DNA from: Halomonas salinarum
Lineage (GTDB): Bacteria > Pseudomonadota > Gammaproteobacteria > Pseudomonadales > Halomonadaceae
Direction of reading: 5' to 3'
Length of the DNA: 64,000 nucleotides
Assembly: GCF_012062845.1 (NCBI RefSeq)
Contig: NZ_WWNB01000002.1
Coordinates: forward strand, 124,001 to 188,000
A program made the position numbers and the translations under genes. Positions within the stretch are counted from its first letter, which is position 1, and every line of letters starts with the position of its first letter. The notes beneath the pieces are model-generated. The model saw nothing but the letters and a program-made list of their open reading frames with translations, made no database searches and was not told the DNA's origin. Below, piece after piece: positions 1 through 10,221 of the stretch.

Positions 1-861
1 CAGGGTGCCCTCTTCATTGCGGAAGGCCTTGGCGTGGTAAAGCAGCACCGGGCCGTTGCCCACCGCGATCACGTCGTTGTGGAAGACGCCGGCGTCGATG
101 GCGCCGGGGTGCTGCTGGGCGAACACCGTCTGTGCGTCCGTCAGGCCATGCTGGCGGGCGACCGCCTGGCTGGCCTCCAATGTCTGGCGAGCCGGGTAAC
201 GCTTGGGCTCGACACCATCGCCGCCGAACGCCTGGCGGCCGTAGACGAACAGGTGCACGCCGGGCTCACCGTAGGCGCCGCACAGGCGGGTGTGGTTGGC
301 CGCGCCCTCATCGGAGAAGGCCGGTGTCGCCGGCAGCACCGGATGATGGGCGAAGTGGCCCTCGTGCTTGAACATCGCCGACAGCACCCGCCCGGTGGTC
401 TGCGGCTCCAGATAGCGGTGGAAGCTCGACTGCAGGTTGGCCGGCGTGAAGTGCACCCGGCCGTCCGGGGCATCGACGCTCGGCGTCACGGTACCGGCAT
501 TGGCGGTCCACATGCTGGAGGCCGAACACACCGCACGCAGCAGCTGCGGCGCTTCTTTGGCGGCACGAGCAAGCACCTCACCATCGCTACCGCTGAAGCC
601 CAGTTCACGCAGGGCGCCAATATCCGGGCGCTGCTGGGGGGGCAACACGCCCTGAGCGTAGCCAGCATCCTTGAGCGACTTCATCTTGCCAAGGCCCTGC
701 AGAGCCCCTTCCCGGGGATTGGAGACCAGGCCGCCGTGGCTCATCGAGGCCACGTTGCCGTGAGCCAGCCCCGAGTAGTTGTGGGTCGGCCCGACCAGGC
801 CATCGAAGTTCACTTCTCGCACGTCGATCGCGTTCACCGTATCTCTCACAGACTCGCTCAC
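1..861 (-). CDS. astB: N-succinylarginine dihydrolase AstB (3' part beyond window)
   Basis: Second step of the AST arginine catabolic pathway: it hydrolyses N2-succinylarginine to N2-succinylornithine, CO2 and two NH3 in the cytoplasm. Only the first 287 codons are present; the gene runs off the left edge. The N-terminus reads [19 protein letters not shown], typical of the family, and the [11 protein letters not shown] and [13 protein letters not shown] segments correspond to the regions holding the catalytic Glu and His. The catalytic Cys should lie outside the window. The start is a GTG overlapping the astD stop by 4 bases (GTGA), which suggests translational coupling. It is the last visible gene of astC-aruF-aruG-astD-astB; astE would be expected further left but cannot be seen. 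Confidence 0.95.
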   Translation of the reverse strand, partial: MSESVRDTVNAIDVREVNFDGLVGPTHNYSGLAHGNVASMSHGGLVSNPREGALQGLGKMKSLKDAGYAQGVLPPQQRPDIGALRELGFSGSDGEVLARAAKEAPQLLRAVCSASSMWTANAGTVTPSVDAPDGRVHFTPANLQSSFHRYLEPQTTGRVLSAMFKHEGHFAHHPVLPATPAFSDEGAANHTRLCGAYGEPGVHLFVYGRQAFGGDGVEPKRYPARQTLEASQAVARQHGLTDAQTVFAQQHPGAIDAGVFHNDVIAVGNGPVLLYHAKAFRNEEGTL

Positions 862-2327
862 AAGTGCACCCCCGCCGGCAGGGTCTCGGGAAACACCAGG
901 CTCTCGGCTTCCATGGAGGCGACCGGATAGGCGCAGTAGTCCGCTGCATAGTAGGCACTGGGGCGATGGTTACCGCTGTCGCCTACCCCGCCGAAGGGGG
1001 CATCGCCGGAGGCGCCGGTGGTCTGGCGGTTCCAGTTGACGATGCCGGCGCGGATGCGCAGCAGGAAGTCATCCCAGTCATCCCGCTCGCCGCCGATCAG
1101 GCCGGCGGAGAGGCCATAGCGGGTGTCGTTGGCCAGTGCGATCGCCTCGTCCCAGTCGCCGTAGCGATACACCTTGAGCAGCGGGCCGAAGTGTTCCTCG
1201 TCGGGCACGTCGATGCCGGTGACGTCGATCAGCGAAGGCGACAGCAGGCTGGTGTTCTCTTCCAGGCGCTGCATGCGCGCAAGCACCTGGCCACCCATGC
1301 CTTCCAGCTCGTCCTGGGCCTTGAGCAGGCCATCGGCGGCCTCGACACTGACCAAGCCGCCGTAGAAGGGCGTGTCCTCGCTGAACTGACCGGCCACTCG
1401 CAGCTTGGCCATGGCCGTGATTAACGATTCGATCAGGCGATCGCCGACCGGGCCCTCCGGCACGATCAGGCGGCGCGCGCAGGTGCAGCGCTGACCGCCG
1501 GAAAGAAACGCCGACTGCAGGATGGCCAGCACCGCGGCACGCTCATCGGGCACGTCCTTGACCACCAGCGGGTTGTTGCCGCCGAGCTCCAGGGCCAGGA
1601 TCTTGTCGAGCTGATCCGCGAACTGGCGCTGCAGGATGCCGCCGACCTTGGCGCTGCCGGTGAACAGCAAACCATCGATGCCGGGATGCGCGGAGAGCGC
1701 CTGGCCAACCGGGGCGGCGCCCTGCACCAGGTTGATCACGCCGTCCGGCAGGCCGGCCTCGCGCCAGCACTGCAGCGTCAGATCAGCAGTCAGAGGGGTC
1801 TGCTCGCTGGGCTTGAAGACCACGCAGTTGCCGGCCAGCAGCGCCGGCACCATGTGCCCGTTGGGCAGGTGACCGGGGAAGTTGTAGGGGCCGAATACCG
1901 CCAGCACGCCGTGGGGGCGATGGCGCAGCACCGCGGTGGTGCCGTTGACGTCCTTGCTGCGTTCACCGGTGCGCTCGTGATAGGCGGAAACCGACAGCGC
2001 GACCTTACCGATCATGGCGCCGACCTCGGTTCTGGCCTCCCAGAGCGGCTTGCCGGTTTCCTGGGCGATGGCGGTGGCCAGCACCTCACGGCGGTTGTCG
2101 AGCACGTCACGAAAGCGCTCGATCAGCGCCTGGCGCTCGGCGAAGGGCATGCGGGCCCAGGCCGGGAAGGCGGCGCGGGCGGCATCGACCGCGGCGCCGA
2201 CCTGCTCGGCGCTGGCGCTGGCGGCCTGCCAGAGGGTGTCGTTGGATACCGGGTCGATCTTGACGAAGCCCTCGGCCTCACCGGGAAGCCAGGTACCGCC
2301 GATCAGGAGTTGCTGCTTGGCGTGCAT
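858..2327 (-). CDS. astD: Succinylglutamic semialdehyde dehydrogenase AstD
   Basis: NAD-dependent oxidation of N-succinylglutamate 5-semialdehyde to N-succinylglutamate, fourth step of the AST pathway. The 489-aa product is a full aldehyde dehydrogenase: Asn149 in GPYNFPG, the general base Glu247 in LELGGNNP, and the nucleophile Cys281 in [10 protein letters not shown]. The length is close to E. coli AstD (492 aa). The reading frame stays open upstream, but the ATG at 2327 is preceded by GGGAGAGA at good spacing and begins [13 protein letters not shown] as the family does, so the longer form is rejected. It lies 112 bp downstream of aruG and overlaps astB by 4 bp. Confidence 0.96.
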   Translation of the reverse strand: MHAKQQLLIGGTWLPGEAEGFVKIDPVSNDTLWQAASASAEQVGAAVDAARAAFPAWARMPFAERQALIERFRDVLDNRREVLATAIAQETGKPLWEARTEVGAMIGKVALSVSAYHERTGERSKDVNGTTAVLRHRPHGVLAVFGPYNFPGHLPNGHMVPALLAGNCVVFKPSEQTPLTADLTLQCWREAGLPDGVINLVQGAAPVGQALSAHPGIDGLLFTGSAKVGGILQRQFADQLDKILALELGGNNPLVVKDVPDERAAVLAILQSAFLSGGQRCTCARRLIVPEGPVGDRLIESLITAMAKLRVAGQFSEDTPFYGGLVSVEAADGLLKAQDELEGMGGQVLARMQRLEENTSLLSPSLIDVTGIDVPDEEHFGPLLKVYRYGDWDEAIALANDTRYGLSAGLIGGERDDWDDFLLRIRAGIVNWNRQTTGASGDAPFGGVGDSGNHRPSAYYAADYCAYPVASMEAESLVFPETLPAGVHL

Positions 2328-2439
2328 GAAATCTCTCCCTCGGCGCGGCGGGGGCGCCGCGCTCGCGAAGTGGGTGACGAACCGGGCGCGCGGCACTGCC
2401 GTGGCGCCCGGTCGAGAAGGGTTATCCGCCGTCGGCGGT

Positions 2440-3492
2440 TCAGGTGCCGAGCACCCGCACGGTGTCGCCGGCGACGACGCCCAGGCGATGAGCCTCGGCC
2501 TCGCTCAGGGTGATGATCTCGCCCTCGGGACCACGGCCCACCCAGCAGGCGCAGAAGCCGACCATGGCGGTGGTCGAGACCATCCATTGCGGGCGTTCGC
2601 CTTGTGGCATCTCACCCGCGGCCTCGGCGGTGATTCCGCTGCTCACCTCCACCTGACAGAGCGTCGACAGGCGCACCGCGCGCACGTCATCGATATAGGC
2701 TTCTACAGTGGGGCCGGCATCGAAGATGTCGATATAGCCTTCCCAGCGCAGCCCTTCCTTCTTGAGCATCTCGAGCGCCGGACGGGTGTGCTCGTGCACT
2801 TCGCCGATGCAGGCCTGGGCCTCTTCGGAGAGGAAGGTGGTGTAGATCGGGAACTTGGGCATCAGCTCGCCGATGAAGCTCTTCTGGCCCAGGCCCGTCA
2901 GGCGGTCGGCCTGGTTGAAATTGAGCGGGAAGAAATGACTGCCCAGGTTCTCCCAGAAGGGGCTCACGCCTTCCTCGTTGAAGACGCCGCGCATCTCGGC
3001 CAGCACCTTGTCCGGAAACCGGTCGCGGAACTGCGCCATGAACAGCCAGCGCGCCTTGGACAACAGGGCGCCGTTGCGTTCGTGGCGTCGATCCGCACCG
3101 CGATACTCCTGGCGCAGGAACAGCGAGGCCACCTCGGCATCACCGGTGTGGTCCGAACTCAGGAACAGGGTGTCGATGGTGCGATGCAGGTCGAGCTGCA
3201 CCGAGGAATGCGCCAGGGTGCCGAGCCGGTAGTGATAGAAGGGCACCTCACGCCCTACCTGGGCCTCGATGGCGCAGCAACCGGCCAGCTCGCCGTTCTC
3301 TTCGTCTTCCAGCACGAAGAAATACAGGCGGTCATCGACCGGGGTGCGTTCCTCGAAGGCGCGCGCCGCCGACTCGATCTTGCTGGCCAGGAAGTCGCGG
3401 TTATCGGGCAGCGAGGTAAAACCTACGCCAGTCTGTCGGGAGAGGGCCTGCAGGCCGTCCAGGTCGCCACGGGCAATCGGACGAATGCGCAT
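2440..3492 (-). CDS. aruG: Arginine N-succinyltransferase, beta-type subunit (AruG/AstA)
   Basis: Transfers succinyl from succinyl-CoA to the alpha-amino group of arginine, first step of the AST pathway. The 350-aa protein belongs to the AstA family (an acetyltransferase-like fold), with the family segments SPFWENLGSHFFPLNF, KSFIGELMPKFPIYTTFL and EGYIDIFDAGPTVEAY. It directly follows a paralogue of similar length (aruF); in Pseudomonas such a pair forms a heteromeric arginine/ornithine succinyltransferase, whereas E. coli has a single AstA. The start and the aruF stop share one base (TGATG). AGGAGA precedes it; a GTG one codon earlier is possible. The subunit letter (F or G) is inferred from gene order. 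Confidence 0.92.
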   Translation of the reverse strand: MRIRPIARGDLDGLQALSRQTGVGFTSLPDNRDFLASKIESAARAFEERTPVDDRLYFFVLEDEENGELAGCCAIEAQVGREVPFYHYRLGTLAHSSVQLDLHRTIDTLFLSSDHTGDAEVASLFLRQEYRGADRRHERNGALLSKARWLFMAQFRDRFPDKVLAEMRGVFNEEGVSPFWENLGSHFFPLNFNQADRLTGLGQKSFIGELMPKFPIYTTFLSEEAQACIGEVHEHTRPALEMLKKEGLRWEGYIDIFDAGPTVEAYIDDVRAVRLSTLCQVEVSSGITAEAAGEMPQGERPQWMVSTTAMVGFCACWVGRGPEGEIITLSEAEAHRLGVVAGDTVRVLGT

Positions 3493-4556
3493 CACAGTTC
3501 TCCTTCGTCGAGGGCATCAATGGCGTCAGGCAGCGACAGCGGCGCGGCCAGCACGGCGCGGCCCTCCTCGACGCCGAGGATCTCGGCGTGCTCGGGCGAG
3601 AGCATCAACTGACCGGTAGGCGACAGCGCATAGCGAGCCACCACGCAGCGGAAATCACCGAGCTTCTGGTTGGCGATCATCGCCGGCTCCGCATCGGGCA
3701 GCGAGCTCGCCGGGCGAATGCGCACCGGATGCCAGCTGGCGCGGCGGAAGGTTTCCAGGCGGTCACGCTCGCCCTTGATCACCGGCCCCGCATCGAAGAT
3801 GTCGACATGACGGCTGCGCACGAAGCCCTCGGCCAGCATCTCCTCGAGTGCCGCTTCGTGATCCGGATGCTCGCGGCCGATGGCGGCCCGCGCCGGGGGC
3901 GTGAGCAGCGGCAGATAGAGCGGGAACTGCGGCATCACCTCGGCAATGAAACTCTTCGAGCGCACCCCGGCGATATGGTTGATCTCCTGATAGCCGCGCT
4001 GGAAGAAGTGCTGACCGACGCTTGCCCAGAACGGCGACTCGCCCGACTCATCGAGAAAGCCAGGGAAGGCCACCGCCAACAGATCGGCGAAGCGCTCCGG
4101 ATACTGGGCGATGAACATCAGCCGCGCCCGGCGCAAGAGGCTCTCGGCGCTGGTGCCCTTGTAGCGCGGGTCCAGCGACAGCGCGCACAAAAGCGACGCC
4201 TCGGAGACCTCATGAGACAGCGACAGGGTCTGTACCTCGCGGCGCACATTGAGCTGCTGCGAGGCGTGAATCAGGGTCTCCTGACGGTAGGTGTAGTAGG
4301 CATCCACCGCCCCGGCCTGGGCGCGAATGGTGGCGGTGCCCACCACCTCACCACGCTCCCGGTCCTCGAGCACGAAGGTGTAGTGCTCGTCCTCGGGAAA
4401 GTCGACCACACGACCGAAGGAACGCTGGGAGCGAGTGATCCGCTCCTCGAGACGGTCACGGTGGGCCGGCAGATTGGTCAGGCGCGGCGTGGCGGTGCCG
4501 GCCAGGCGCTCGAGCGCCGGCAGGTCCGACGATCTCGCAGGGCGAACGACCAGCAT
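3492..4556 (-). CDS. aruF: Arginine/ornithine succinyltransferase, alpha-type subunit (AruF)
   Basis: Second AstA-family protein of the operon (354 aa), paralogous to the next gene: it shares ESPFWASVGQHFFQRGY, KSFIAEVMPQFPLYLPLL and RHVDIFDAGPVIKGE. By analogy with Pseudomonas AruF it is the alpha subunit of arginine/ornithine N-succinyltransferase. The frame opens at 4625, where an ATG overlaps the astC stop (ATGA), giving 23 extra residues. I chose the ATG at 4556 because GGAGGA lies 7 bp upstream and MLVVRPARSSDL matches the usual family N-terminus. A coupled longer form from 4625 cannot be excluded. Confidence 0.92.
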   Translation of the reverse strand: MLVVRPARSSDLPALERLAGTATPRLTNLPAHRDRLEERITRSQRSFGRVVDFPEDEHYTFVLEDRERGEVVGTATIRAQAGAVDAYYTYRQETLIHASQQLNVRREVQTLSLSHEVSEASLLCALSLDPRYKGTSAESLLRRARLMFIAQYPERFADLLAVAFPGFLDESGESPFWASVGQHFFQRGYQEINHIAGVRSKSFIAEVMPQFPLYLPLLTPPARAAIGREHPDHEAALEEMLAEGFVRSRHVDIFDAGPVIKGERDRLETFRRASWHPVRIRPASSLPDAEPAMIANQKLGDFRCVVARYALSPTGQLMLSPEHAEILGVEEGRAVLAAPLSLPDAIDALDEGEL

Positions 4557-4621
4557 GGGCTGTCCTCCATCTGAACCATGAGTGGGCGATGAACCGAGGG
4601 CGGAGGCCGTCATGGACACGC

Positions 4622-6148
<1,527 letters not shown>

Positions 6149-6943
6149 ATGCATATCGATCTATCCGGCAAGCACGCCGTCATCACCGGTTCCACCGCCG
6201 GCATCGGCTACGCCATCGCGCAGGGTCTCGTCGACGCCGGCGCCGAGGTGGTGATCACCGGGCGCACTCAGGCCCGGGTCGATGACGCCATCTCGAGCCT
6301 TCAAGAAGCGCATCCCAGGGCCAGTATATCGGGAGTCGCCGCGGATCTCGGCACCGCGGAAGGCTGCCAGGCACTGATCGCCGCCAAGCCCGACACCGAT
6401 ATCCTGATCAACAACGTCGGCATCTTCGGACCACAGGACTTCTTCGAGACCGACGATGACACCTGGCAGCAGTTCTTCGACGTCAACGTGATGAGCGCGG
6501 TGCGCCTGTCGCGTCATTATGCCAAGGGCATGCGCGATCGCGACTGGGGTCGCATCCAGTTCCTGTCCAGCGAATCGGCGCTTAACATTCCAAGCGAGAT
6601 GGTCCACTACGGCATGACCAAGAGCGCCGTGCAGTCGATTTCCCGAGGGCTTGCCAAGGTGCTCGCCGGCACCAACGTCACCGTCAACGCCATTCTGCCA
6701 GGGCCGACCCGCTCCGAAGGCGTGCTCGAGATGATCAAGCAGGCCGCCGATGAGGCAGGTATCTCGCAGCAGGAAATGGAAGCCCGCTTCGTTCAGGAGA
6801 ACCGCCCTTCCTCGATCATCCAGCGCCTGGCAACCCCTGAAGAGGTCGCCAACATGAGCGTCTATGCGGCCTCGCCCCAGGCCAGCGCCACCACCGGCGC
6901 GGCGCTGAAGGTAGAAGGCGGCATCGTCGACAGCATGGCCTGA
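6149..6943 (+). CDS. SDR-family NAD(P)-dependent oxidoreductase
   Basis: Classical short-chain dehydrogenase/reductase of 264 aa. The nucleotide-binding motif TGSTAGIG is at residues 13-20, NNVG (in place of the usual NNAG) at 88-91, and the catalytic Ser141, Tyr154 and Lys158 are in SSES and YGMTK. The C-terminus (TTGAALKVEGGIVDSMA) is the usual SDR end. The start has AAGGAG at 6135-6140; the frame is open upstream but has no comparable ribosome site. The substrate cannot be deduced. It stands alone, divergent from the ast operon, and a palindromic candidate operator precedes it. Confidence 0.85.
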   Translation: MHIDLSGKHAVITGSTAGIGYAIAQGLVDAGAEVVITGRTQARVDDAISSLQEAHPRASISGVAADLGTAEGCQALIAAKPDTDILINNVGIFGPQDFFETDDDTWQQFFDVNVMSAVRLSRHYAKGMRDRDWGRIQFLSSESALNIPSEMVHYGMTKSAVQSISRGLAKVLAGTNVTVNAILPGPTRSEGVLEMIKQAADEAGISQQEMEARFVQENRPSSIIQRLATPEEVANMSVYAASPQASATTGAALKVEGGIVDSMA

Positions 6944-7128
6944 TCGCCACTCGCCATCAGGCGTTGATGATGCGATATCGGTCCCGCTGCCATGCCGGCG
7001 GCCTTCAAGGCAAGACACCAAGTCTTGCCAAGTGCGAGCAACAGCGCGCAGACCTCTTCTCAGGCTTGCGTGTCTGGCGCATGATGCCAGGCAGGGATCG
7101 AGAAAAATGCTCAAAGGAGGCAGGCGCC

Positions 7129-7761
7129 ATGTTCAACACCACCGGCTGGAACCGCTGGCGCTATAGCCTCTATGCCCCGGTCTATGACCTGGTGGCCGAC
7201 CGCGCCTTCCGTCGCGCAAGGCGCCAGGCACTCGACGCAGTGGGATGGCAAGCCGGTCAGCGGGTGCTGATTGTCGGCGCGGGTACCGGGCTCGATCTCC
7301 CCTGGTTGCCTCGCAGTATCGAATTGCATGGTACCGATCTCGCCCCGGCCATGGTGCGGCGCTTCCAGACACGCTCGGATCGACTGGGCTTTGATGCCAG
7401 CGCCCGGGTCATGGATGGCGAGCATCTCGACTACCCGGATGGCCACTTCGATGTGGTAATCATGCACCTGATTCTCGCGGTGATGCCGCACCCCGAACAG
7501 GGCCTGAGCGAGGCCCACCGGGTACTCGCCGATGAAGGTCAGCTATGTGTGCTGGACAAGTTTCAGCCCGATAACCGCCCGGCGGGTCTTGGGCGGCGGA
7601 CCCTGAACCTGGTGACCAGCGCCATCGCCACCGATATCACCCGTCAGGCCAGGCCACTGCTGCAAGACGCAGGCTTTACCATCGAGAATGACGAACCGGC
7701 GATGATGGGTGAGCTGTTTCGCGCCCTGCTGGCAAGAAAGTCAGGAACGACCGCGCGGTGA
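7129..7761 (+). CDS. Class I SAM-dependent methyltransferase
   Basis: A 210-aa protein with the Rossmann-type SAM motif I VLIVGAGTGLDLPWL near residues 45-60, an acidic motif II (HGTDLAPAM), and VMDGEHLDYPDGHFDVVIMH as in UbiE/COQ5-like and type 11 methyltransferases. The N-terminal WNRWRYSLYAPVYDLV resembles phosphatidylethanolamine N-methyltransferase-like proteins, but the substrate is not established. The ATG at 7129 has an excellent AAAGGAGG 8 bp upstream; the frame is open further upstream without support. Its 3' end overlaps the convergent rluF 3' end by 21 bp. Confidence 0.8.
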   Translation: MFNTTGWNRWRYSLYAPVYDLVADRAFRRARRQALDAVGWQAGQRVLIVGAGTGLDLPWLPRSIELHGTDLAPAMVRRFQTRSDRLGFDASARVMDGEHLDYPDGHFDVVIMHLILAVMPHPEQGLSEAHRVLADEGQLCVLDKFQPDNRPAGLGRRTLNLVTSAIATDITRQARPLLQDAGFTIENDEPAMMGELFRALLARKSGTTAR

Positions 7762-9057
7762 GTGGCGTGCGGGGCGGCCGCCGCCCTTGCTGGCGGGTTT
7801 ACCACCTTGCTTGCCAGCTTGCTTACCAGACCCCGCCTTGCCCTGACCGCCCTTGCCGGCGGGCTTGCCCTTGGCCTGGGCACCGTGGCTGGGCTTGCCT
7901 TGTCCGCTCCGTTCCTGACTGGACTTAGCTTGGCTGGATTTAGCCTGACCGGGCTTGGCTTGACCGGGCTTGCCGGCATCCGAGGACGATGTCTGCTTGA
8001 TCGCGCGTCTGGGCTTGGTGCTCTGCCCATCGCCTGCCGTGCCTGTGCCCTGCTTGATCGCCCGCTTGGGCTTTCCCTGAGTTGAACCGGACTTTCCCTG
8101 ACCGGACTTGCTCTGACCTGATTTGCCCTGCCCCGGCTTACCCGTACCTGGCTTACGCGGTTCTGACCCGGCGGTGCGCTTGGCGCCGGGCTTGCCCGCG
8201 CCTGACGCCCCAGCTCCTGATTTGCCGGTCCCTTTAGTGCCGGGGCGTGCCTTGCGCTTGGGCAAGGAGGCGTCTTCGGTCTTGCGCGAATCCCCCAGCA
8301 TGGCGTCAAGCGTCGCCATCTCATCGGCGCCCAGCTCGCGCCACTGGCCGGATGACAAGCCGGCCAGATGAATGTTCATCAGCCGCACGCGCTTGAGGTA
8401 GGTGACCTCATAGCCCAGATACTCGGTCATGCGACGTATCTGGCGATTGAGCCCCTGGGTCAACACGATGGTGAAGCTGTTGGGCCCGGTCTGGCGGACC
8501 GGGCAGGGCTGGGTCATGGTGCCGAGAATCGGAATACCCGCGCCCATGCGCTCGATGAAGGCCTGATTGATCGGGCGATCGACCCGCACCTGATATTCCT
8601 TTTCGTGGGCGTTGCCAGCACGCAGGATCTTGTTGACGATATCGCCGTCATTGGTCAGCAGGATCAGGCCCTGGGAGGGCTTGTCGAGCCGCCCGATGGG
8701 GAAGATGCGCTCGGGATAATTGACCGCATCGACGATGTTGGTCGGGTCAGCAGGGTCGGTGGTGCAGGTCACCCCGACCGGCTTGTTGTAGAGCAGGTAG
8801 ACCGGCCGGGGCTTGGGGCGCAGCGGCTTGCCGCGCACCGTCACCCGGTCGGCATCGGTCACCCGCATGCCCATCTCGGCACGACGGCCATTGACCTTCA
8901 CCGCCCCCTCCTCGATCAGCCGGTCGGCCTCGCGACGCGACACGATGCCGGTCTCGCTGATGAACTTGTTGAGGCGGGTATCGCTTTGGTCGAGTGCCAT
9001 GAGAAAACCGTGGGTAGCCGGGGCATGACGCGACTGTCGAGGCGCATCTCGCGCCAT
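7741..9057 (-). CDS. rluF: 23S rRNA pseudouridine(2604) synthase RluF with long basic tail
   Basis: RsuA-type pseudouridine synthase. An N-terminal S4 domain (TRLNKFISETGIVSRREADRL) is followed by the catalytic domain, with the active Asp in FPIGRLDKPSQGLILLTNDGD. The segments KILRAGNAHEKEY and GLNRQIRRM point to RluF, which modifies U2604 of 23S rRNA. After the catalytic core there is an unusually long tail of about 178 residues, almost entirely Gly, Lys, Ser, Gln, Ala, Pro and Arg, including two RAIKQ repeats. The ATG at 9057 has AGGAAG just upstream; the family-like start MALDQSDTRLNKF at 9000 has no visible ribosome site, so either is possible. Confidence 0.88.
   Translation of the reverse strand: MARDAPRQSRHAPATHGFLMALDQSDTRLNKFISETGIVSRREADRLIEEGAVKVNGRRAEMGMRVTDADRVTVRGKPLRPKPRPVYLLYNKPVGVTCTTDPADPTNIVDAVNYPERIFPIGRLDKPSQGLILLTNDGDIVNKILRAGNAHEKEYQVRVDRPINQAFIERMGAGIPILGTMTQPCPVRQTGPNSFTIVLTQGLNRQIRRMTEYLGYEVTYLKRVRLMNIHLAGLSSGQWRELGADEMATLDAMLGDSRKTEDASLPKRKARPGTKGTGKSGAGASGAGKPGAKRTAGSEPRKPGTGKPGQGKSGQSKSGQGKSGSTQGKPKRAIKQGTGTAGDGQSTKPRRAIKQTSSSDAGKPGQAKPGQAKSSQAKSSQERSGQGKPSHGAQAKGKPAGKGGQGKAGSGKQAGKQGGKPASKGGGRPARHSPRGRS
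7765..8260. repeat. Imperfect low-complexity repeats encoding the RluF tail
   Basis: The 3' part of rluF is built from short degenerate repeats encoding GQGKSG, GQAK, KSSQ and similar units, plus a longer duplicated RAIKQ motif about 25 residues apart. The DNA repeats are imperfect, with mixed codons, which suggests an old expansion under protein-level selection rather than recent slippage. It lies within a CDS and is not a mobile element. Confidence 0.6.
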
Positions 9058-9144
9058 CGCCGCTTCCTGCACGAATGAATGTCGGCCAATGGTAGCGCCC
9101 TGGGCCGCCCGCGCCCAGTGGCCGCGGGCTAGTGCGCGCAATCA

Positions 9145-9157
9145 TCGTTGCTATAAT
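9145..9157 (+). promoter_or_regulatory. Extended -10 promoter for the LysR gene
   Basis: TTGCTATAAT (TATAAT at 9152-9157) carries a perfect -10 with an upstream TG one base away, the extended -10 form. No good -35 is present at 17 bp. It lies about 97 bp before the plus-strand LysR gene. Confidence 0.45.
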
Positions 9158-9253
9158 CGTAGCCGCCAGCGCCCCCGTCCTGTTCGTGATAGCCACCACC
9201 GCAGGTAAACACCCCGCTCGCCAGCAGGCTCCTCGACCGACCAGGCTCATATC

Positions 9254-10189
9254 ATGCACCTTTCCCCTCGCTTGCCTACCATCAAGCAGCTGCAGTGCTT
9301 CGTGGCCGTGGCCCAGGAGCTCAATTTCCGCCGCGCCGCCCAGCGCCTGAACATGTCTCAACCACCGCTGTCGAGACAGATCCATGCCCTGGAAACGCTG
9401 CTGCGCACGCGCCTGATCGATCGTGACACTCACCGGGTCGCCCTGACCGGCGCCGGCCAGGCCTTTCTGGTCGAGGCCGAGTGCCTGCTGAACCAGCTGG
9501 AGGCCGCCGTGGCCACCCGCCTCGCCCACCAGGAAGATGCCGAGCGGGATATTCGCATCGGCCTCACCAGCGTGCTCGACTTCAGCCAGTTCCCCGCCCT
9601 GCACGAGACACTGACCCAGGCGAGAAGCCACCATCAGGCGCGGCTGGAGCATAACTACACGAAACACCTGATCGAGCGCCTGGCCGCTTCGCAGATTGAT
9701 CTGGCCATCGTCGGAGAATTCGAACGGCTGCCGGCAGGGCTAGGCATCACTCATATCGCCACCGACCCGCTGGTGGTCGCGCTGCCGGCCCAGCATCCAG
9801 CCGCGATGCACGAGGTCATCGACCTGGCAGACATTGCCGATACCTCTCTCTACTGGTTCCCACGTCCCGATAACCCGGCCTTCTTCGATCGCTGCGAGGC
9901 GGTGTTCAGCGCCGCTGACTACCACCCACCGCGCCTGACCGAGCCGGCGGACCACATCACGCTGTTGGCAAGGATCGCCAACGGCGAGGGGCTTGCCCTG
10001 CTGCCCGCCTCGATGCTCGCCGCCAGCCGCGTCGGCGTGGTGTATCGCGAACTGGCACCCACCCTGCAGCGCCGCCTGGCCATCGATATTCATCTGGTCT
10101 GGCGCGTCGATGAACAACGCCAGCAGGCGCGGCAGCTGATAGAGGCCTTGTCATGCCGGGTCGAGCATGGCCGCTATCGTGTCACCTGA
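9254..10189 (+). CDS. LysR-family transcriptional regulator
   Basis: A 311-aa LTTR. The N-terminal winged helix-turn-helix covers about residues 8-67 (LQCFVAVAQELNFRRAAQRL, SQPPLSRQIHALE), and the periplasmic-binding-like effector domain follows from about 95. The wHTH most resembles the BenM/CatM/HcaR group, which often controls aromatic acid or related catabolism; the effector is unknown. It lies between rluF (divergent) and an aldo/keto reductase (convergent), so its target is not obvious from context. Confidence 0.85.
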   Translation: MHLSPRLPTIKQLQCFVAVAQELNFRRAAQRLNMSQPPLSRQIHALETLLRTRLIDRDTHRVALTGAGQAFLVEAECLLNQLEAAVATRLAHQEDAERDIRIGLTSVLDFSQFPALHETLTQARSHHQARLEHNYTKHLIERLAASQIDLAIVGEFERLPAGLGITHIATDPLVVALPAQHPAAMHEVIDLADIADTSLYWFPRPDNPAFFDRCEAVFSAADYHPPRLTEPADHITLLARIANGEGLALLPASMLAASRVGVVYRELAPTLQRRLAIDIHLVWRVDEQRQQARQLIEALSCRVEHGRYRVT

Positions 10190-10195
10190 GCCACG

Positions 10196-10213
10196 CCTGA
10201 CACCCGGGTCAGG
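10196..10213. terminator. Short hairpin between convergent genes
   Basis: CCTGAC and GTCAGG form a 6-bp stem between the LysR stop and the convergent aldo/keto reductase stop. It has no T-tract, so it is a weak candidate for a bidirectional 3' end. Confidence 0.3.
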
Positions 10214-10221
10214 GCCGACGG

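Noticed and set aside
34-930. Plus-strand open frame opposite astB
   Set aside because: The minus strand encodes an excellent AstB up to the window edge; this frame is its complement.
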